A stretch of DNA of 64,000 nucleotides, taken from contig NZ_WUBS01000014.1 of NCBI RefSeq assembly GCF_010131535.1, forward strand, positions 29,216 through 93,215, in the 5' to 3' direction. The notes beneath the pieces were generated by a model. That model did no database searches, was not told where the DNA came from, and saw only the letters and a program-made list of their open reading frames with translations. A program made the translations under genes and the position numbers. Shown piece by piece: positions 25,979 to 35,702 of this stretch (positions within the stretch are counted from its first letter, which is position 1; every line of letters starts with the position of its first letter). The stretch is from Acerihabitans arboris. GTDB lineage: Bacteria > Pseudomonadota > Gammaproteobacteria > Enterobacterales > Enterobacteriaceae.

Positions 25979-26743
25979 ATGCCCGATATCCCAGCGCAAA
26001 GTCAGGTCGATGGTGTGGAAAACATCTCCTCCCATGAGCGTGTCTTAATGATTTTAAAAGTGCTGGCGCAATTTGGCCGTCCGGTTAACGCGGCGGAGTT
26101 AATGAAGGCCACCGGCCTGGCCAAGAGTACGCTTTACCGCCAGTTGGTGATGTTAAAGCGTTGGGGCTTTGTATTTGAATCAGGCAATTTATATGCGCCC
26201 GGCCCGGTCAGCCTGCAGCTCTCCCTGGGATTTAACGCTGTGTCTATGCTGACGCAATACGCCCGCCCGGAAATGCAATGGCTCTCCGATCTTTCACGTG
26301 AAACGGTGGCTATCACGGTTGCCGTGAATGCCCAGGCGGTCTGCGTCGACATGATCGAGGCGCCCCAGTCGCTGCGCTGCTCTTTTGAGAAGGGGCGCAG
26401 CCTGCCGTTAAGGGATGGCGCCACCGCTAAGTGTCTGTTGGCCCATCTGCCTGAGCTGGACAGGAAACATATTCTCCAGGCGGAATTTCCCGATGCGGCC
26501 GAGAAAAACGACAGGCAAGCACAGCTGGAGGACATTCGCACCCAAGGTTATGCCTGCAGCCACGGTGAGGTGGACGACGGTGTTTGGGGGATTAGCGTGC
26601 CCTTGTTTGCCTCCGGCAGGTTTTTACTGGGCGTGTTATCGCTAATGGCGCCTTTGCAACGGGTCGCCGATCGGCAGCCGCAGTTGATAAGCCTCACCAC
26701 CGAGGCCGCGGAACGTATAAATAATCACCTGCAAATAGGTTGA
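25979..26743 (+). CDS. IclR-family transcriptional regulator
   Basis: A 254-residue regulator: N-terminal winged helix (SHERVLMILKVLAQFGRPVN and KATGLAKSTLYRQLVMLKRW, about residues 20-63) and a GAF-like IclR effector domain (SLPLRDGATAKCLLAHLPE; TQGYACSHGEVDDGVWGISVP). The ATG at 25928 overlaps the sigma-54-type promoter, so I prefer the ATG at 25979. It is the first gene of a run with an amino-acid ABC importer and hutF, 35 bp before the binding-protein gene. It probably controls that operon in response to its substrate; the effector is unknown. Confidence 0.87.
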   Translation: MPDIPAQSQVDGVENISSHERVLMILKVLAQFGRPVNAAELMKATGLAKSTLYRQLVMLKRWGFVFESGNLYAPGPVSLQLSLGFNAVSMLTQYARPEMQWLSDLSRETVAITVAVNAQAVCVDMIEAPQSLRCSFEKGRSLPLRDGATAKCLLAHLPELDRKHILQAEFPDAAEKNDRQAQLEDIRTQGYACSHGEVDDGVWGISVPLFASGRFLLGVLSLMAPLQRVADRQPQLISLTTEAAERINNHLQIG

Positions 26744-26778
26744 TTTTCACTCTTCTATTGATTCAAAAGGAAAGAACC

Positions 26779-27531
26779 ATGTCCATCATTCGTCCCGTTT
26801 TAACCAGTCTGTTCGCCGCCGGCATATTATGCCTGTCCGCAACCTCTTTTGCGCAGGATGCTCAACCTATTAAAGCGGTAACCGATGCCACATTCCCACC
26901 GATGGAGTATATGGAGAACGGTAAGTTTGCCGGGTTTGATATCGAACTGGTCGAGGCGATCGGGCATGTGCTTAACCGGCCTATCGCTTGGACCAACGTG
27001 GATTTTAAAGGCCTGGTGCCCAGCGTGACCGCCCAACGCGCCGATATTGCGGTCTCAGCCATCTATATCACCCCCGCGCGCGCGGAAGTGATCGACTTTA
27101 CGCACTCTTACCTGAGCGGTGGCCTGGTGGCGATGGTTAAAGAGGGCAATACCACGATCAACACCCTGGATGATCTGAAAGGCAAGAAAATCAGCGTTCA
27201 GGTGGGGACTAAATCGGTACAGTGGCTGCGCGACAATATTCCGTCGGCCCAACTGGTGGAGGTCGAGAAAAACCAGCAGATGTTCAGCCTGGTGGACATC
27301 GGACGGGTTGATGCCGCTGTCACCGGCAAACCGGCGGCGTTCCAATATGCGCGCACCAAAGGCGGCGTTCGGATATTGGCCGATCAGCTGACCACCGAAG
27401 AATATGGTATTGCCGTACAGAAGAACCAGCCAAAGCTGACGGCGGATATCAATGGGGCGCTTGATCAGCTCAAGGCCAACGGTACTTATGCGGCCCTGGT
27501 ACAAAAATGGTTCCCCACTACGACGAAATAG
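26779..27531 (+). CDS. Amino-acid ABC transporter substrate-binding protein
   Basis: A 250-residue periplasmic protein of solute-binding family 3. It starts MSIIRPVLTSLFAAGILCLS with a Sec signal cut near SFAQD. The amino-acid binding pattern DATFPPMEYMENGKFAGFDI and GRVDAAVTGKPAAFQYA is clear. The ATG at 26779 has an AAAGGAAAG ribosome site; an in-frame ATG 13 codons upstream is unlikely because it would precede the signal. With the permease, ATPase and hutF downstream it probably binds formiminoglutamate, histidine or a related amino acid. Confidence 0.9.
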   Translation: MSIIRPVLTSLFAAGILCLSATSFAQDAQPIKAVTDATFPPMEYMENGKFAGFDIELVEAIGHVLNRPIAWTNVDFKGLVPSVTAQRADIAVSAIYITPARAEVIDFTHSYLSGGLVAMVKEGNTTINTLDDLKGKKISVQVGTKSVQWLRDNIPSAQLVEVEKNQQMFSLVDIGRVDAAVTGKPAAFQYARTKGGVRILADQLTTEEYGIAVQKNQPKLTADINGALDQLKANGTYAALVQKWFPTTTK

Positions 27532-27636
27532 GAACGACCGAATAAGAACGGCTCGATAAGGCATGCGCATTATGTCATCGGCTTTTAAGCGTTGATTTAA
27601 ATACCTGTACCTGCGGCACAATACACGGAAATACCT

Positions 27637-28311
27637 ATGAATCTAGACCTGAACTTTTCACCTGTCTTTGCTGGAGCCGGATTGTTGCTTCAAGGCACGA
27701 TAGTGACCGTTGAAATCACGCTTTGCGCATTGCTCTTGAGTTGTACGCTTGGATTGCTATTAGGTATTGGCCGTCTTAATCCCGAACGGCGAGTTATCTA
27801 CGTCCTGTGCAGCGCCTACGTGGCGTTGATTCGGGGCACGCCGCTCCTGGTACAGCTGTTTATCTGGTATTACGGGCTTCCTCGCCTTGGCCTGGTGCTG
27901 CCGTCATTTTTCTGTGGCGTTATCGGCCTGGGATTGTATTCGAGTTCCTATGTGGCGGAAGTGGTACGCGGCTCTATTCAATCCATTGAAAAAGGGCAGA
28001 ATGAAGCCGCGCGCTCGCTGGGCATGTCCGGCGGCCAGGCGATGTATAAAATTATCCTGCCGCAGGCCGTTATCCGGATGATACCGCCGCTGGGTAATGA
28101 ATTTATCGCGTTGATCAAGAATTCAGCGCTGGTGTCGCTTATCACCATCCAGGACGTGATGCAGGCGGGATCGACGATTATCAGTAATTCCTACCGGGAT
28201 CTGGAAACCTATCTGGTTATCGCCGCGGTGTACTTCTGCCTGACGGGAATCTCTGTTTTGGCATTGCGTTATGGTGAAAAACGGCTCAAATCGAAAGGGG
28301 CGCTGCAATGA
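27637..28311 (+). CDS. Amino-acid ABC transporter permease
   Basis: A 224-residue inner-membrane permease of the HisM/GlnP type with about five membrane segments. The ATPase-contact motif ([20 protein letters not shown] and [17 protein letters not shown]) is intact, as is [17 protein letters not shown]. Only one permease gene is present, so it should act as a homodimer. The gap of 105 bp after the binding-protein gene shows no terminator. It overlaps the ATPase gene by 4 bp. Confidence 0.92.
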   Translation: MNLDLNFSPVFAGAGLLLQGTIVTVEITLCALLLSCTLGLLLGIGRLNPERRVIYVLCSAYVALIRGTPLLVQLFIWYYGLPRLGLVLPSFFCGVIGLGLYSSSYVAEVVRGSIQSIEKGQNEAARSLGMSGGQAMYKIILPQAVIRMIPPLGNEFIALIKNSALVSLITIQDVMQAGSTIISNSYRDLETYLVIAAVYFCLTGISVLALRYGEKRLKSKGALQ

Positions 28312-29084
28312 AAGACTTACGCGCTAACGGCAATCCCATCATCAGGATCCGTAATCTCGGCAAGCGTTTTGGCACCAACCGGGTGCTTAACGGTATCGAC
28401 TTCGATGTCTTCCCAGGCCAGGTGGTGGTGATTATCGGGCCGAGCGGGTCGGGTAAAAGCACTTTCCTGCGCTGCTGCAACGGGCTGGAACAAGCCGAGG
28501 AAGGGGATATTGAGATTTGCGGCAGCGCCTTGGTTAACCAGGGGAAAATGTTGCCTGACGTGGAGCTTAACGAACTGCGCAAAAACGTCGGTATGGTATT
28601 CCAGTCGTTTAATTTGTTTCCTCACCTCAGTGTGCTGGACAATATTTGTGTCGCCCCCCAGATGCTGCGTAACCTTAAAAAAACCGAAGCCCGGGCGCAG
28701 GCGGTTAAGTTGTTGGGCAAAGTCGGTTTGGCCGCCAAGGCGGAGGCAATGCCCAACAGTCTATCCGGTGGGCAAAAGCAACGTGTCGCCATTGCCCGCG
28801 CGCTGGCGATGGAACCGCTGGTGATGTTGTTCGACGAGCCGACGTCCGCGCTGGATCCCGAACTGGTCGGCGAGGTGCTGCGGGTGATGAAAATTTTGGC
28901 CCAGGACGGCATGACCATGATTGTGGTTACGCACGAAATGGCATTTGCCCAGGAAGTGGCCGATGTGGTGGTGGTCATGGACGGCGGGGTGATCATCGAG
29001 GCGGGGCCGCCCGCAACTATTTTCGGCGCGCCGCGCGAAGAGCGGACCAAGACGTTCCTGCAAAGCGTACTGTCCCGCTCATAA
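28308..29084 (+). CDS. Amino-acid ABC transporter ATP-binding protein
   Basis: A 258-residue ATPase of the GlnQ/HisP type. Walker A is [15 protein letters not shown], the Q-loop is [15 protein letters not shown], the signature is [17 protein letters not shown], and Walker B is [15 protein letters not shown]. It starts inside the end of the permease gene (ATGA overlap), so the two are translationally coupled. It drives the importer encoded by the two preceding genes. Confidence 0.94.
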   Translation: MKDLRANGNPIIRIRNLGKRFGTNRVLNGIDFDVFPGQVVVIIGPSGSGKSTFLRCCNGLEQAEEGDIEICGSALVNQGKMLPDVELNELRKNVGMVFQSFNLFPHLSVLDNICVAPQMLRNLKKTEARAQAVKLLGKVGLAAKAEAMPNSLSGGQKQRVAIARALAMEPLVMLFDEPTSALDPELVGEVLRVMKILAQDGMTMIVVTHEMAFAQEVADVVVVMDGGVIIEAGPPATIFGAPREERTKTFLQSVLSRS

Positions 29085-29160
29085 CGGGGCCGGCGCCGGA
29101 TATCTTAATGTGCACATTCTTGCGGCCAACGAAATTGCGCCGCCACTATCCGGAACTAAT

Positions 29161-30546
29161 ATGATTTCTAAACAACTTTTCGCACAACAGGCATTATTAG
29201 CCACCGGCTGGCGGCAAAATGTACTGATAGAATGGGATGAGAACGGCGTCATCCAGCGGGTGACGCCTGATGCAGCCAGGCCTGCCGACGGTGAGGTTGT
29301 CGCCTGTATCATCCCGGGGATGCCCAACCTGCACTCCCATGCGTTCCAGCGCGCCTTTGCGGGACTGACGGAATATCGTCATGCGCAACAGGACAGCTTC
29401 TGGAGCTGGCGCAATCTGATGTATGCGTTTGCCGCGCGTATCACGCCTGAACAAATGGAAAGGGTAGCAACCTGGCTTTATGCGGAGATGCTGGAGGCAG
29501 GTTACACCTCGGTGTGTGAGTTCCACTATGTGCACCATCAGCCCGACGGCGCGCCCTATGCGGACCCCGCCCTAATGTGCCGCAGCCTGCTGAACGCCGC
29601 CCGCAATACCGGCATCGGCCTTACCCTATTGCCGGTCTGCTATCAAAATGGCGGCTTTGGCGGTCAACCGCCCGTGGCGCTGCAAAAACGCTTTATTCAT
29701 TCGACGCCGCAGATATTGGCCCTGTGGGAGACGCTGTTACCGCTTTGCCGTAAGCAACATGCCAGGCTGGGTATCGCGCCGCATTCTCTGCGGGCGGTGG
29801 ATCCGCAAAACCTCGCCGATCTGGTTGAGGCCGTACGGCGGATGGATGCCACCGCCCCGGTCCATATCCATATTGCCGAGCAGTTGAAGGAAGTGGAGGA
29901 CTGTGTGGCATGGTCGGGGCAACGTCCCGTGGAATGGCTGCTGGATCACGCGCAGGTTGACGCGCACTGGTGCCTGATCCATGCCACGCATATGAATGAG
30001 CGTGAATACCAGCAGGCGGCTGCAACGGGCGCCGTGGTGGGGTTGTGTCCCACCACCGAAGGTAATTTGGGCGACGGTACTTTTGATTATCCGTTATGGC
30101 ACAAGCATCAGGGGCGATGGGGCATTGGCTCCGACAGCAATTCCGTCGTCAGCGCGGCGGAGGAGTTGCTGATGCTGGAATACAGCCAGCGCTTCCATTT
30201 GCGCCAGCGTAATATCGGCGCCGGCGATGGTTTCCCGGAAGTGGCGACCGCGCTTTACCTGGGCGCCGTCAGCGGCGGCGCCCAGGCCAGCGGCCGGCAG
30301 GTGGACGGTATTGCCGTCGGGCAAAGCGCCGATGTTGTCGAACTTGACGACACACATCATGCCATTGCGTCGCTGCCCAGCGAAAAAGTCCTTTCAGGGC
30401 ATGTCTTCGGCAGTTCCCGCACCTCCGCCATCCGGCGCGTATGGACCAGGGGACAGTTGCGGGTGAAAGATACCCACCATCTGTTACATGACCAGGCGCT
30501 GGCGGGGTTTATCGAGATGCGCAAGGAATTATTTAACGCTGGATAA
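29161..30546 (+). CDS. hutF: Formimidoylglutamate deiminase
   Basis: A 461-residue metal-dependent amidohydrolase. HutF converts N-formimino-L-glutamate to N-formylglutamate and ammonia, in the five-step histidine route. The metal motifs are NLHSHAFQRAFAGL, PVHIHIAEQLKEVEDC, HATHMNEREY and GIGSDSNSVVSAAEEL. I used the ATG at 29161, preceded by GGAA; a GTG at 29110 would give an odd extension. No hutH, hutU, hutI or hutG is nearby, so the operon would take up formiminoglutamate or a like compound and release its nitrogen. A related formimino-aspartate or guanine-type deiminase activity is possible but less likely. Confidence 0.88.
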   Translation: MISKQLFAQQALLATGWRQNVLIEWDENGVIQRVTPDAARPADGEVVACIIPGMPNLHSHAFQRAFAGLTEYRHAQQDSFWSWRNLMYAFAARITPEQMERVATWLYAEMLEAGYTSVCEFHYVHHQPDGAPYADPALMCRSLLNAARNTGIGLTLLPVCYQNGGFGGQPPVALQKRFIHSTPQILALWETLLPLCRKQHARLGIAPHSLRAVDPQNLADLVEAVRRMDATAPVHIHIAEQLKEVEDCVAWSGQRPVEWLLDHAQVDAHWCLIHATHMNEREYQQAAATGAVVGLCPTTEGNLGDGTFDYPLWHKHQGRWGIGSDSNSVVSAAEELLMLEYSQRFHLRQRNIGAGDGFPEVATALYLGAVSGGAQASGRQVDGIAVGQSADVVELDDTHHAIASLPSEKVLSGHVFGSSRTSAIRRVWTRGQLRVKDTHHLLHDQALAGFIEMRKELFNAG

Positions 30547-30639
30547 GCCTGCGTCCCGGTGTGCAGGCTGCTCGCAGGCGGCATCCGTCGGTCAAAACAA
30601 GCGGATGCCGCCTGTTGCGCAGTGGCATCATCACCTAAA

Positions 30640-30720
30640 GATAGCGCTTTGGCAATTTGCAGCGCGAACGGCGCGACGCCGCCGGCGCCCTGCACCAGCG
30701 CCGAATCCCCGGCGCGACAA
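30640..30720 (-). pseudogene. Fragment of a zinc-type alcohol dehydrogenase
   Basis: The minus strand here encodes RAGDSALVQGAGGV followed by APFALQIAKAL, the nucleotide-binding turn of medium-chain dehydrogenases. Neither the rest of the gene nor a start is present. It marks the beginning of a stretch of decayed genes that runs to 31944. Confidence 0.6.
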
Positions 30721-30838
30721 ATTGTTGCATTTATCCGCGAAATTTCGATGGATGGTTACGCCATTCGGCAGCCCTGCGTCGCACGATCCCGCCACGGACT
30801 GTTATTAACGAACGGATGTCCTAAATATCTCAAAACCG

Positions 30839-31345
30839 TTATCGGCCCGATTCTGTATCCGCACCGGCAAAAGCGTCGTTAATCGCCTCGATCACCACTC
30901 GCACGCGTCCCGATGTCCAGACCTCGGGGTTGACCACCAGCCAGATATCGGCGGAGTCGCTACGCGACGGCATTACATTGATCAGTTCGGGACAACATCT
31001 TTCCACTATCTCCCGCGCCATCATGCTGATGCCCATTCCTTGCCTGACGGCTTCAATCAGCAGCAGTTGCGACGCGGTTTCCATCACGATATTGCCGTTG
31101 GTCAAGGGCTCGCCGCACAGCTCCTGCCAATACTGCGGCAGCACGTCACGGGGAAACATCACCAGATCATGCCCGGCAAAAGCGCCGCCGGCCGCCGTCA
31201 GGCTATAACCCTCGGGATGGCGGGTAAACAGGCTGGTCGCTAATTCCTGTTCCAGCGTGCGCAGGCGGCGGGCGACGGTGGCCTGATCGACGCCCAGGCC
31301 GGCGGCGGCCGCGACCGGGGTTTTGGTCTGGCGGGACAAGGTCTC
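30839..31345 (-). pseudogene. LysR-family regulator, truncated and internally deleted
   Basis: The readable part has a LysR recognition helix (GVDQATVARRLRTLEQEL) followed by LFTRHPEGYSLTAAGG, then jumps to the end of the effector domain (LLIEAVRQGMGISMMAREIV; DIWLVVNPEVWTSGRVRVVI). About 100 residues are missing in the middle and the normal LysR N-terminus is absent. The damage at its start touches the damaged start of the divergent MFS fragment, consistent with one deletion across their shared promoter. Confidence 0.75.
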
Positions 31346-31944
31346 GGTATAGTGACGCTGGCCGGTTTCAGTTATCTATTGATAGAACTGCCCGCGCTGG
31401 GATGGAACAGCGACTTAATCCAACTCGCCGCAGGTATTTCCCTGGCAAGCGCCACGGGTTTTATCGCGGCGGAACGGCGCGCCATATCACCGCTGACCCC
31501 GCAGTCCTTGTTTCAGTATCCCGCTTTCAACATCGCCAATCTTACCGGTATGATGATTAACGCATGCTATTTCGGCGGCATCTACGCCCTGAGCCTGATC
31601 CTGCAGCAGAAGTTGCATTTTTCCCCTTCGCGCACCTAATGTTGTTTTTGCGCGAGAGCATTACGCCACTGGTGATTATCGCCATGGCGGTATGGGCCGG
31701 AGGGGCCGCCTTTGTGGTGCCGCCGATGACCGCCACCGTTTTGCATAACGCGCCGTTATCCATGGCGGCTACCGCCTCGGCGGTGCATACCACGCTGCGG
31801 CAACTGGGGGCGCTGATAGGAGTGGCGCTGACCGGCCTGGCCTTTACGCTGGTTGCCTCGCCTTTGGTTACGCTGATGCTGGTGTCGGCGTTGATCCATA
31901 TGCTGCTGGCACTAATGATCTGGCGGCGGCTCCCGACAAAATGA
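31346..31944 (+). pseudogene. MFS drug transporter (DHA2-like), truncated and frameshifted
   Basis: Two frames together read as pieces of a 14-helix efflux pump. The first (from about 31352 to 31639) has FQYPAFNIANLTGMMIN and ACYFGGIYALSLILQQ and ends in a stop after HFSPSRT. The second (to 31944) has AFVVPPMTATVLHNAPL and AVHTTLRQLGALIGVALTG. The N-terminal half and the segment between the two pieces are missing. It is clearly non-functional. Confidence 0.8.
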
Positions 31945-32054
31945 TATGTTCCCGATATAGTTGAGGTGTAGTTGCGGCGTAACTACGCTATCATCGACTC
32001 AACCAGTCAAAGGGTCTCGTGGCTAACGTCTTTCCCACCATCCTGCGAATATCA

Positions 32055-33143
32055 CTAACCGATCGTCTCCGCCATCTTCTCCACCCGCCTGATGGCCGCA
32101 TACAGGTCCGCCACGGTAACCTTGCCCGGCATATTCGCCATATCCGGCGCATGTACCGACGCCTGCACAATGCTCTCCAGCTCCCCAGCGCTTAAATCGG
32201 CTATATCCCTTAACCGCAGCGGCACCGCGCAGGCTTTCGCCAGCAGCATGGCTTCACGCAGTTCGTCGTCGGAGCGGTTTTCCAGCGCCAGCAGGCATAA
32301 ATTACCGAACCCCACCAGCAGGCCATGGCCGAAATCATGGGTTTTATGACAGACGGTAAAGCCTTCATAGATGGCGTGGGCGGCGGCGGCATGGGCGCCG
32401 TTGCTCATCAGCGAGGTGAGTCCCGCGAACATAAAGATGGCGTCCAATACCTGATCCAGTTCCGTGTTGGCCCGGCCGCCGCGTACCGCCTGGCAGGCTG
32501 CCGGTCCATAGGCGGCGATCAGATCATAGCAAATCAGGCTGTTGGCCCGGGATGAACGCTGGATACCCACCAGTTGGGTCTGCTGGGCGCTGATGGCGCG
32601 AAATTCGTACCATTTTGCCAGGGTGTCGCCAAGCCCGGCCGCCAGCCAGCGTATCGGCGCGCGCACCAGCAGATCGCTGTCGATGATTACCGCCGCCGGC
32701 GCCTGCGGCAACGGATAGAGATCCCGGAACTGGCCGTCGTCGAAATAACGAATCGACAGCGGCGTCACCGCCGCGCAGGTGGCGGCAATAGTCGGGACGG
32801 CCACCACCGGCACATTGGCGGCCACGCCCACCGCCTTACAGGTGTCCAGCGCCTTGCCGCCGCCGGCGCCGATAATCAGGTCGATATGCTGCTCCGCCAC
32901 CCATTGCGTTAACCGCTGGATTTGCGTTTCGCTGCATTCACCGCCAAACCATGCGCTGCCGACCAATGACACCGGACCGCCTGACAACTGGGCTTTCACT
33001 CTATCGCCCACCGCCGCCAGCGCCTGGTGACCGCCAACCAGCAGCGCGCGCCGCCCGATCTTGCCGCAAACCTCTCCCAGCCGGGACAGGGTGCCTGGCC
33101 CGCGCAGGATCTGTGCCGGGAAAATAATGGTTTGTGCTTGCAT
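32055..33143 (-). CDS. Iron-containing alcohol dehydrogenase family protein, HcxA-like
   Basis: A 362-residue member of the glycerol-dehydrogenase branch of group III dehydrogenases, the same length as E. coli HcxA (YbdH), a hydroxycarboxylate dehydrogenase. The NAD-binding GAGGGKALDTCKAVG and AVPTIAATCAAVTPLSI, and metal-site regions WLAAGLGDTLAKWYE and HDFGHGLLVGFG, are present. The ATG at 33143 has GGAG nine bases upstream; a GTG five codons earlier is less likely. It lies 173 bp after the MmgE/PrpD gene on the same strand and could oxidise or reduce a 2-oxo acid formed by that operon. Confidence 0.8.
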   Translation of the reverse strand: MQAQTIIFPAQILRGPGTLSRLGEVCGKIGRRALLVGGHQALAAVGDRVKAQLSGGPVSLVGSAWFGGECSETQIQRLTQWVAEQHIDLIIGAGGGKALDTCKAVGVAANVPVVAVPTIAATCAAVTPLSIRYFDDGQFRDLYPLPQAPAAVIIDSDLLVRAPIRWLAAGLGDTLAKWYEFRAISAQQTQLVGIQRSSRANSLICYDLIAAYGPAACQAVRGGRANTELDQVLDAIFMFAGLTSLMSNGAHAAAAHAIYEGFTVCHKTHDFGHGLLVGFGNLCLLALENRSDDELREAMLLAKACAVPLRLRDIADLSAGELESIVQASVHAPDMANMPGKVTVADLYAAIRRVEKMAETIG

Positions 33144-33316
33144 GTACGATTTCTCCACTGACTTAGTGTTCTCTAAAGGTTGATAACTTAACCCGCGCGT
33201 CGCGCCTTAATCATGCCTTAACCGCCGCCGTATGCGCCATGGCCACGCCCGGCCCGGGCAAAAAATAGGCTGATCAAGACGCTGTCGCCCTGTGCCGGGC
33301 GGTTTTTAGCCCGCGC

Positions 33317-34735
33317 TCAGATAAAATCTTTCCGGCTTGGGATCAGCAGCGCGGCCAGGGCGCCGATATCAGCTTCATCTTCCAGGGCCATGCCTCTTGC
33401 CCATAGCGACTGCGCCTGGGTGGCCGGCAATACCCTGGCCGCCAGGGATAAAAATTTATCCCGCAATTGCCGATCGCTGACCGGGTTGGCCGGGTTGCCG
33501 AGGGCGATTTCCACGCGCAGCGACAGGCATTCTCCCTCGCGGGTGTGCAGGGTAACTTCCGGCTCGCCGTCTGAGGGCAGGGCGGGGTCAACCTGTAGCT
33601 CGATGCGGGCCATCATCGCCAGCAGCCGGGGATCGCGGCGCTCCCGCTCCCCATAGGCGTCCAGGCCGGCATGGCCGAACACCAGCCGCGCCGCCACCGC
33701 ATAGGGCAGGCTCATTTGCGCGGCCGCCAACGTATGCAGATTGGCGTTGCCGCACATATCGTTCAGGAACGTGCAGAGCCGGACTTCAATTTTTTCTATC
33801 TCCCGATGGCCGACATTCAGCCGGTCGAGCAGCAGCCCGGCTGCGTCTATCGCCGCATGGGTGCCGCGACAGGACGCATAGGGTTTTATCGAGCAGCGTT
33901 CCAGCTTCCATACCCGCGCCAGCTCTTGGGTTAGCGCCGCGGGTGTGGCGCTCGCGGCGGCGAAGGTGGCAAGAAAGCCACCCCAGCGATCGTCAAACAG
34001 CGCGCCAGGCCCGCTGATACCCTGGCGGGCGCTGAGCGCCGCCAGTACCCCGCCTTCCGCGGCGCGGCCGGCATGTAGTTTTTTACTTTGCGAGCCGTCG
34101 TGGATAAATCCCCACAGTCCGCCGCTAAAGCTGCCGGCAATACCCAGCGCGGAGCTGACTTGAACCGGGCTCAGCCCCAGCAGGCTGGCCGCCGCCGCCG
34201 CCGCGCCGAATACGCCGCAGGTGGCGGTGGAATGCCAGCCGGCGCCATTATGGATGGAATAACCGCCGCAGGCTTCCAGTACCCGGCGGGCAATGTCATA
34301 ACCTATCACCGTGGCCAGGATCAACGCCCTGCCGCTGACCGGCTGTGGGCAAAGAGGCAATACCGCCAGTAGGGCGGGCATCACCACCGCGCCGGAATGG
34401 TCGCAGCCGCCGGTATCGTCCAGCTCCAGCGCATGGGCGGCAATGCCGTTCAGCAAGGCCGCGTTGCGGGCCGAGGTCGCCTGTAAGGTGCCCCACACCG
34501 CCGCCTGCGGCGCCGCGCCTTCCGTCGCCAAAAGCCGGGTCATATCCTGCGCCACCTGGCTGCCCGCGCCCGCCAGTCCCGCCCCTAATGTATCAAGAAT
34601 ATGGCGTTTGCAGCGTTCCACCAGCGCCGGCGGCAACTGTTCAAAAGTGGTGCCGGTAATAAAATCCACCAGCGTACGCTGGGGATTGGCGCCGGCGGGC
34701 GCGTCGTTGTGATTGTGCAATACGGCGTCAGGCAT
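33317..34735 (-). CDS. MmgE/PrpD family protein
   Basis: A 472-residue member of the family that includes 2-methylcitrate dehydratase (PrpD), cis-aconitate decarboxylase and the iminodisuccinate epimerase of Agrobacterium. Landmarks are LVDFITGTTFEQLPPALVER near the N-terminus, NGIAAHALELDDTGGCDHSG at about residues 85-104, and the lysine-rich loop HDGSQSKKLHAGRAAEGGVL at about residues 210-229. The ATG at 34735 is preceded by AAAGGG. The gene overlaps the end of the second deacetylase-fold gene by 8 bp and closes the ArgH-like operon. Epimerase of an amino dicarboxylate is my preferred guess. Confidence 0.85.
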   Translation of the reverse strand: MPDAVLHNHNDAPAGANPQRTLVDFITGTTFEQLPPALVERCKRHILDTLGAGLAGAGSQVAQDMTRLLATEGAAPQAAVWGTLQATSARNAALLNGIAAHALELDDTGGCDHSGAVVMPALLAVLPLCPQPVSGRALILATVIGYDIARRVLEACGGYSIHNGAGWHSTATCGVFGAAAAAASLLGLSPVQVSSALGIAGSFSGGLWGFIHDGSQSKKLHAGRAAEGGVLAALSARQGISGPGALFDDRWGGFLATFAAASATPAALTQELARVWKLERCSIKPYASCRGTHAAIDAAGLLLDRLNVGHREIEKIEVRLCTFLNDMCGNANLHTLAAAQMSLPYAVAARLVFGHAGLDAYGERERRDPRLLAMMARIELQVDPALPSDGEPEVTLHTREGECLSLRVEIALGNPANPVSDRQLRDKFLSLAARVLPATQAQSLWARGMALEDEADIGALAALLIPSRKDFI

Positions 34736-35702
34736 GGGGCATTCCCTTTTGGTTATTCCCTGGGAGGGATGGGATATCTTGATGTTCCTGGCTTGAATGA
34801 CGTTGCCACACCTCGGCCGGGTGCGCGGGATCGTTGTCCGGCTGGCTGCGTCGCCACCAGTCGGCGACGCCGCCGGCGGGGGCGATCCAGACGTCGGGGT
34901 GTGCCGCAATGTAATCGAGCAATTCGGCCAGCACGCCGATGCGCCCGGCGGTGCCTATCACTTCAGGATGCAAACGCAGCACATAACACAGGCCGAAACG
35001 ATAGAATCCGTCGAAGTCCATCTTCATATTGCCCAGGGTCTGGCTATAGGACGCGATGCGGGATTGCGCTGGCGGCACCGCCGGGCTGAGGTTAAAGGCA
35101 AAATAGGGTTCGTCTTCCAGCTCATAGTGCAGCGGCAGCTCCACCAGCCGGGGCGAATCCGCACCCTCGGCGGGTGTCTGTAGCGGGATAAAAAAAGGCA
35201 TATCGTCGCCGCGCCAGCCGGAGGTCCAGCGGATGCCCTCGGTTACCAGGGCGTCGGGCAGGCCGGCGGCCCAATTGCCCGCCGGCAGGCGAAACCCCTG
35301 CGGCGCGGCGCCGGTAATGGAGCCGATAGCGGCATTGCCGCGCTGTACGCTTGCGACCTGCTCCGCCAATGTCAGGCCATCAAAGGACTCAAACCGATAA
35401 CCACAGCCGGCAAGCTCATGGCCGCCCTGCTGGATCTGCCTTATGCGATCGGGATGCTCTTCCGCCGCCACGCCCGGCACGCACCAACTGCCGGGGACGT
35501 TTTTCGCCGCCAGCAACGCCAGTAAACGATCGATGCCGCGCAGGGTGCCGTAGCGCCATACCGACAGCGTTTTTTCCCGGCCGGCCACCGCAGGTACCTG
35601 GCTGAGGATGCCGTGGATATCATTAAAATCAACCGTCACCACCACCGCGCAGCGTTTGCCATAGGGCCAGCGGCCTGGGGATGATCCAGCGTCAACGTTC
35701 AT
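34728..35702 (-). CDS. Polysaccharide-deacetylase-fold protein with degenerate metal site
   Basis: A 324-residue protein of the PgdA/PuuE-like NodB-fold group. Compared with its neighbour at 35692, the metal-site segment reads GHELAGCGYRFES (Cys100 and Phe104) instead of HGYRHE, so both metal histidines are lost. Asp25 of the first motif (VTVDFND) remains. PuuE allantoinase also lacks one histidine and is thought to work without a catalytic metal. This protein could be a regulatory or structural partner of its paralog, or a metal-free hydrolase. Start chosen at 35702, with GGAG seven bases upstream. Overlaps both neighbours, so translation is coupled. Confidence 0.82.
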   Translation of the reverse strand: MNVDAGSSPGRWPYGKRCAVVVTVDFNDIHGILSQVPAVAGREKTLSVWRYGTLRGIDRLLALLAAKNVPGSWCVPGVAAEEHPDRIRQIQQGGHELAGCGYRFESFDGLTLAEQVASVQRGNAAIGSITGAAPQGFRLPAGNWAAGLPDALVTEGIRWTSGWRGDDMPFFIPLQTPAEGADSPRLVELPLHYELEDEPYFAFNLSPAVPPAQSRIASYSQTLGNMKMDFDGFYRFGLCYVLRLHPEVIGTAGRIGVLAELLDYIAAHPDVWIAPAGGVADWWRRSQPDNDPAHPAEVWQRHSSQEHQDIPSLPGNNQKGMPHA

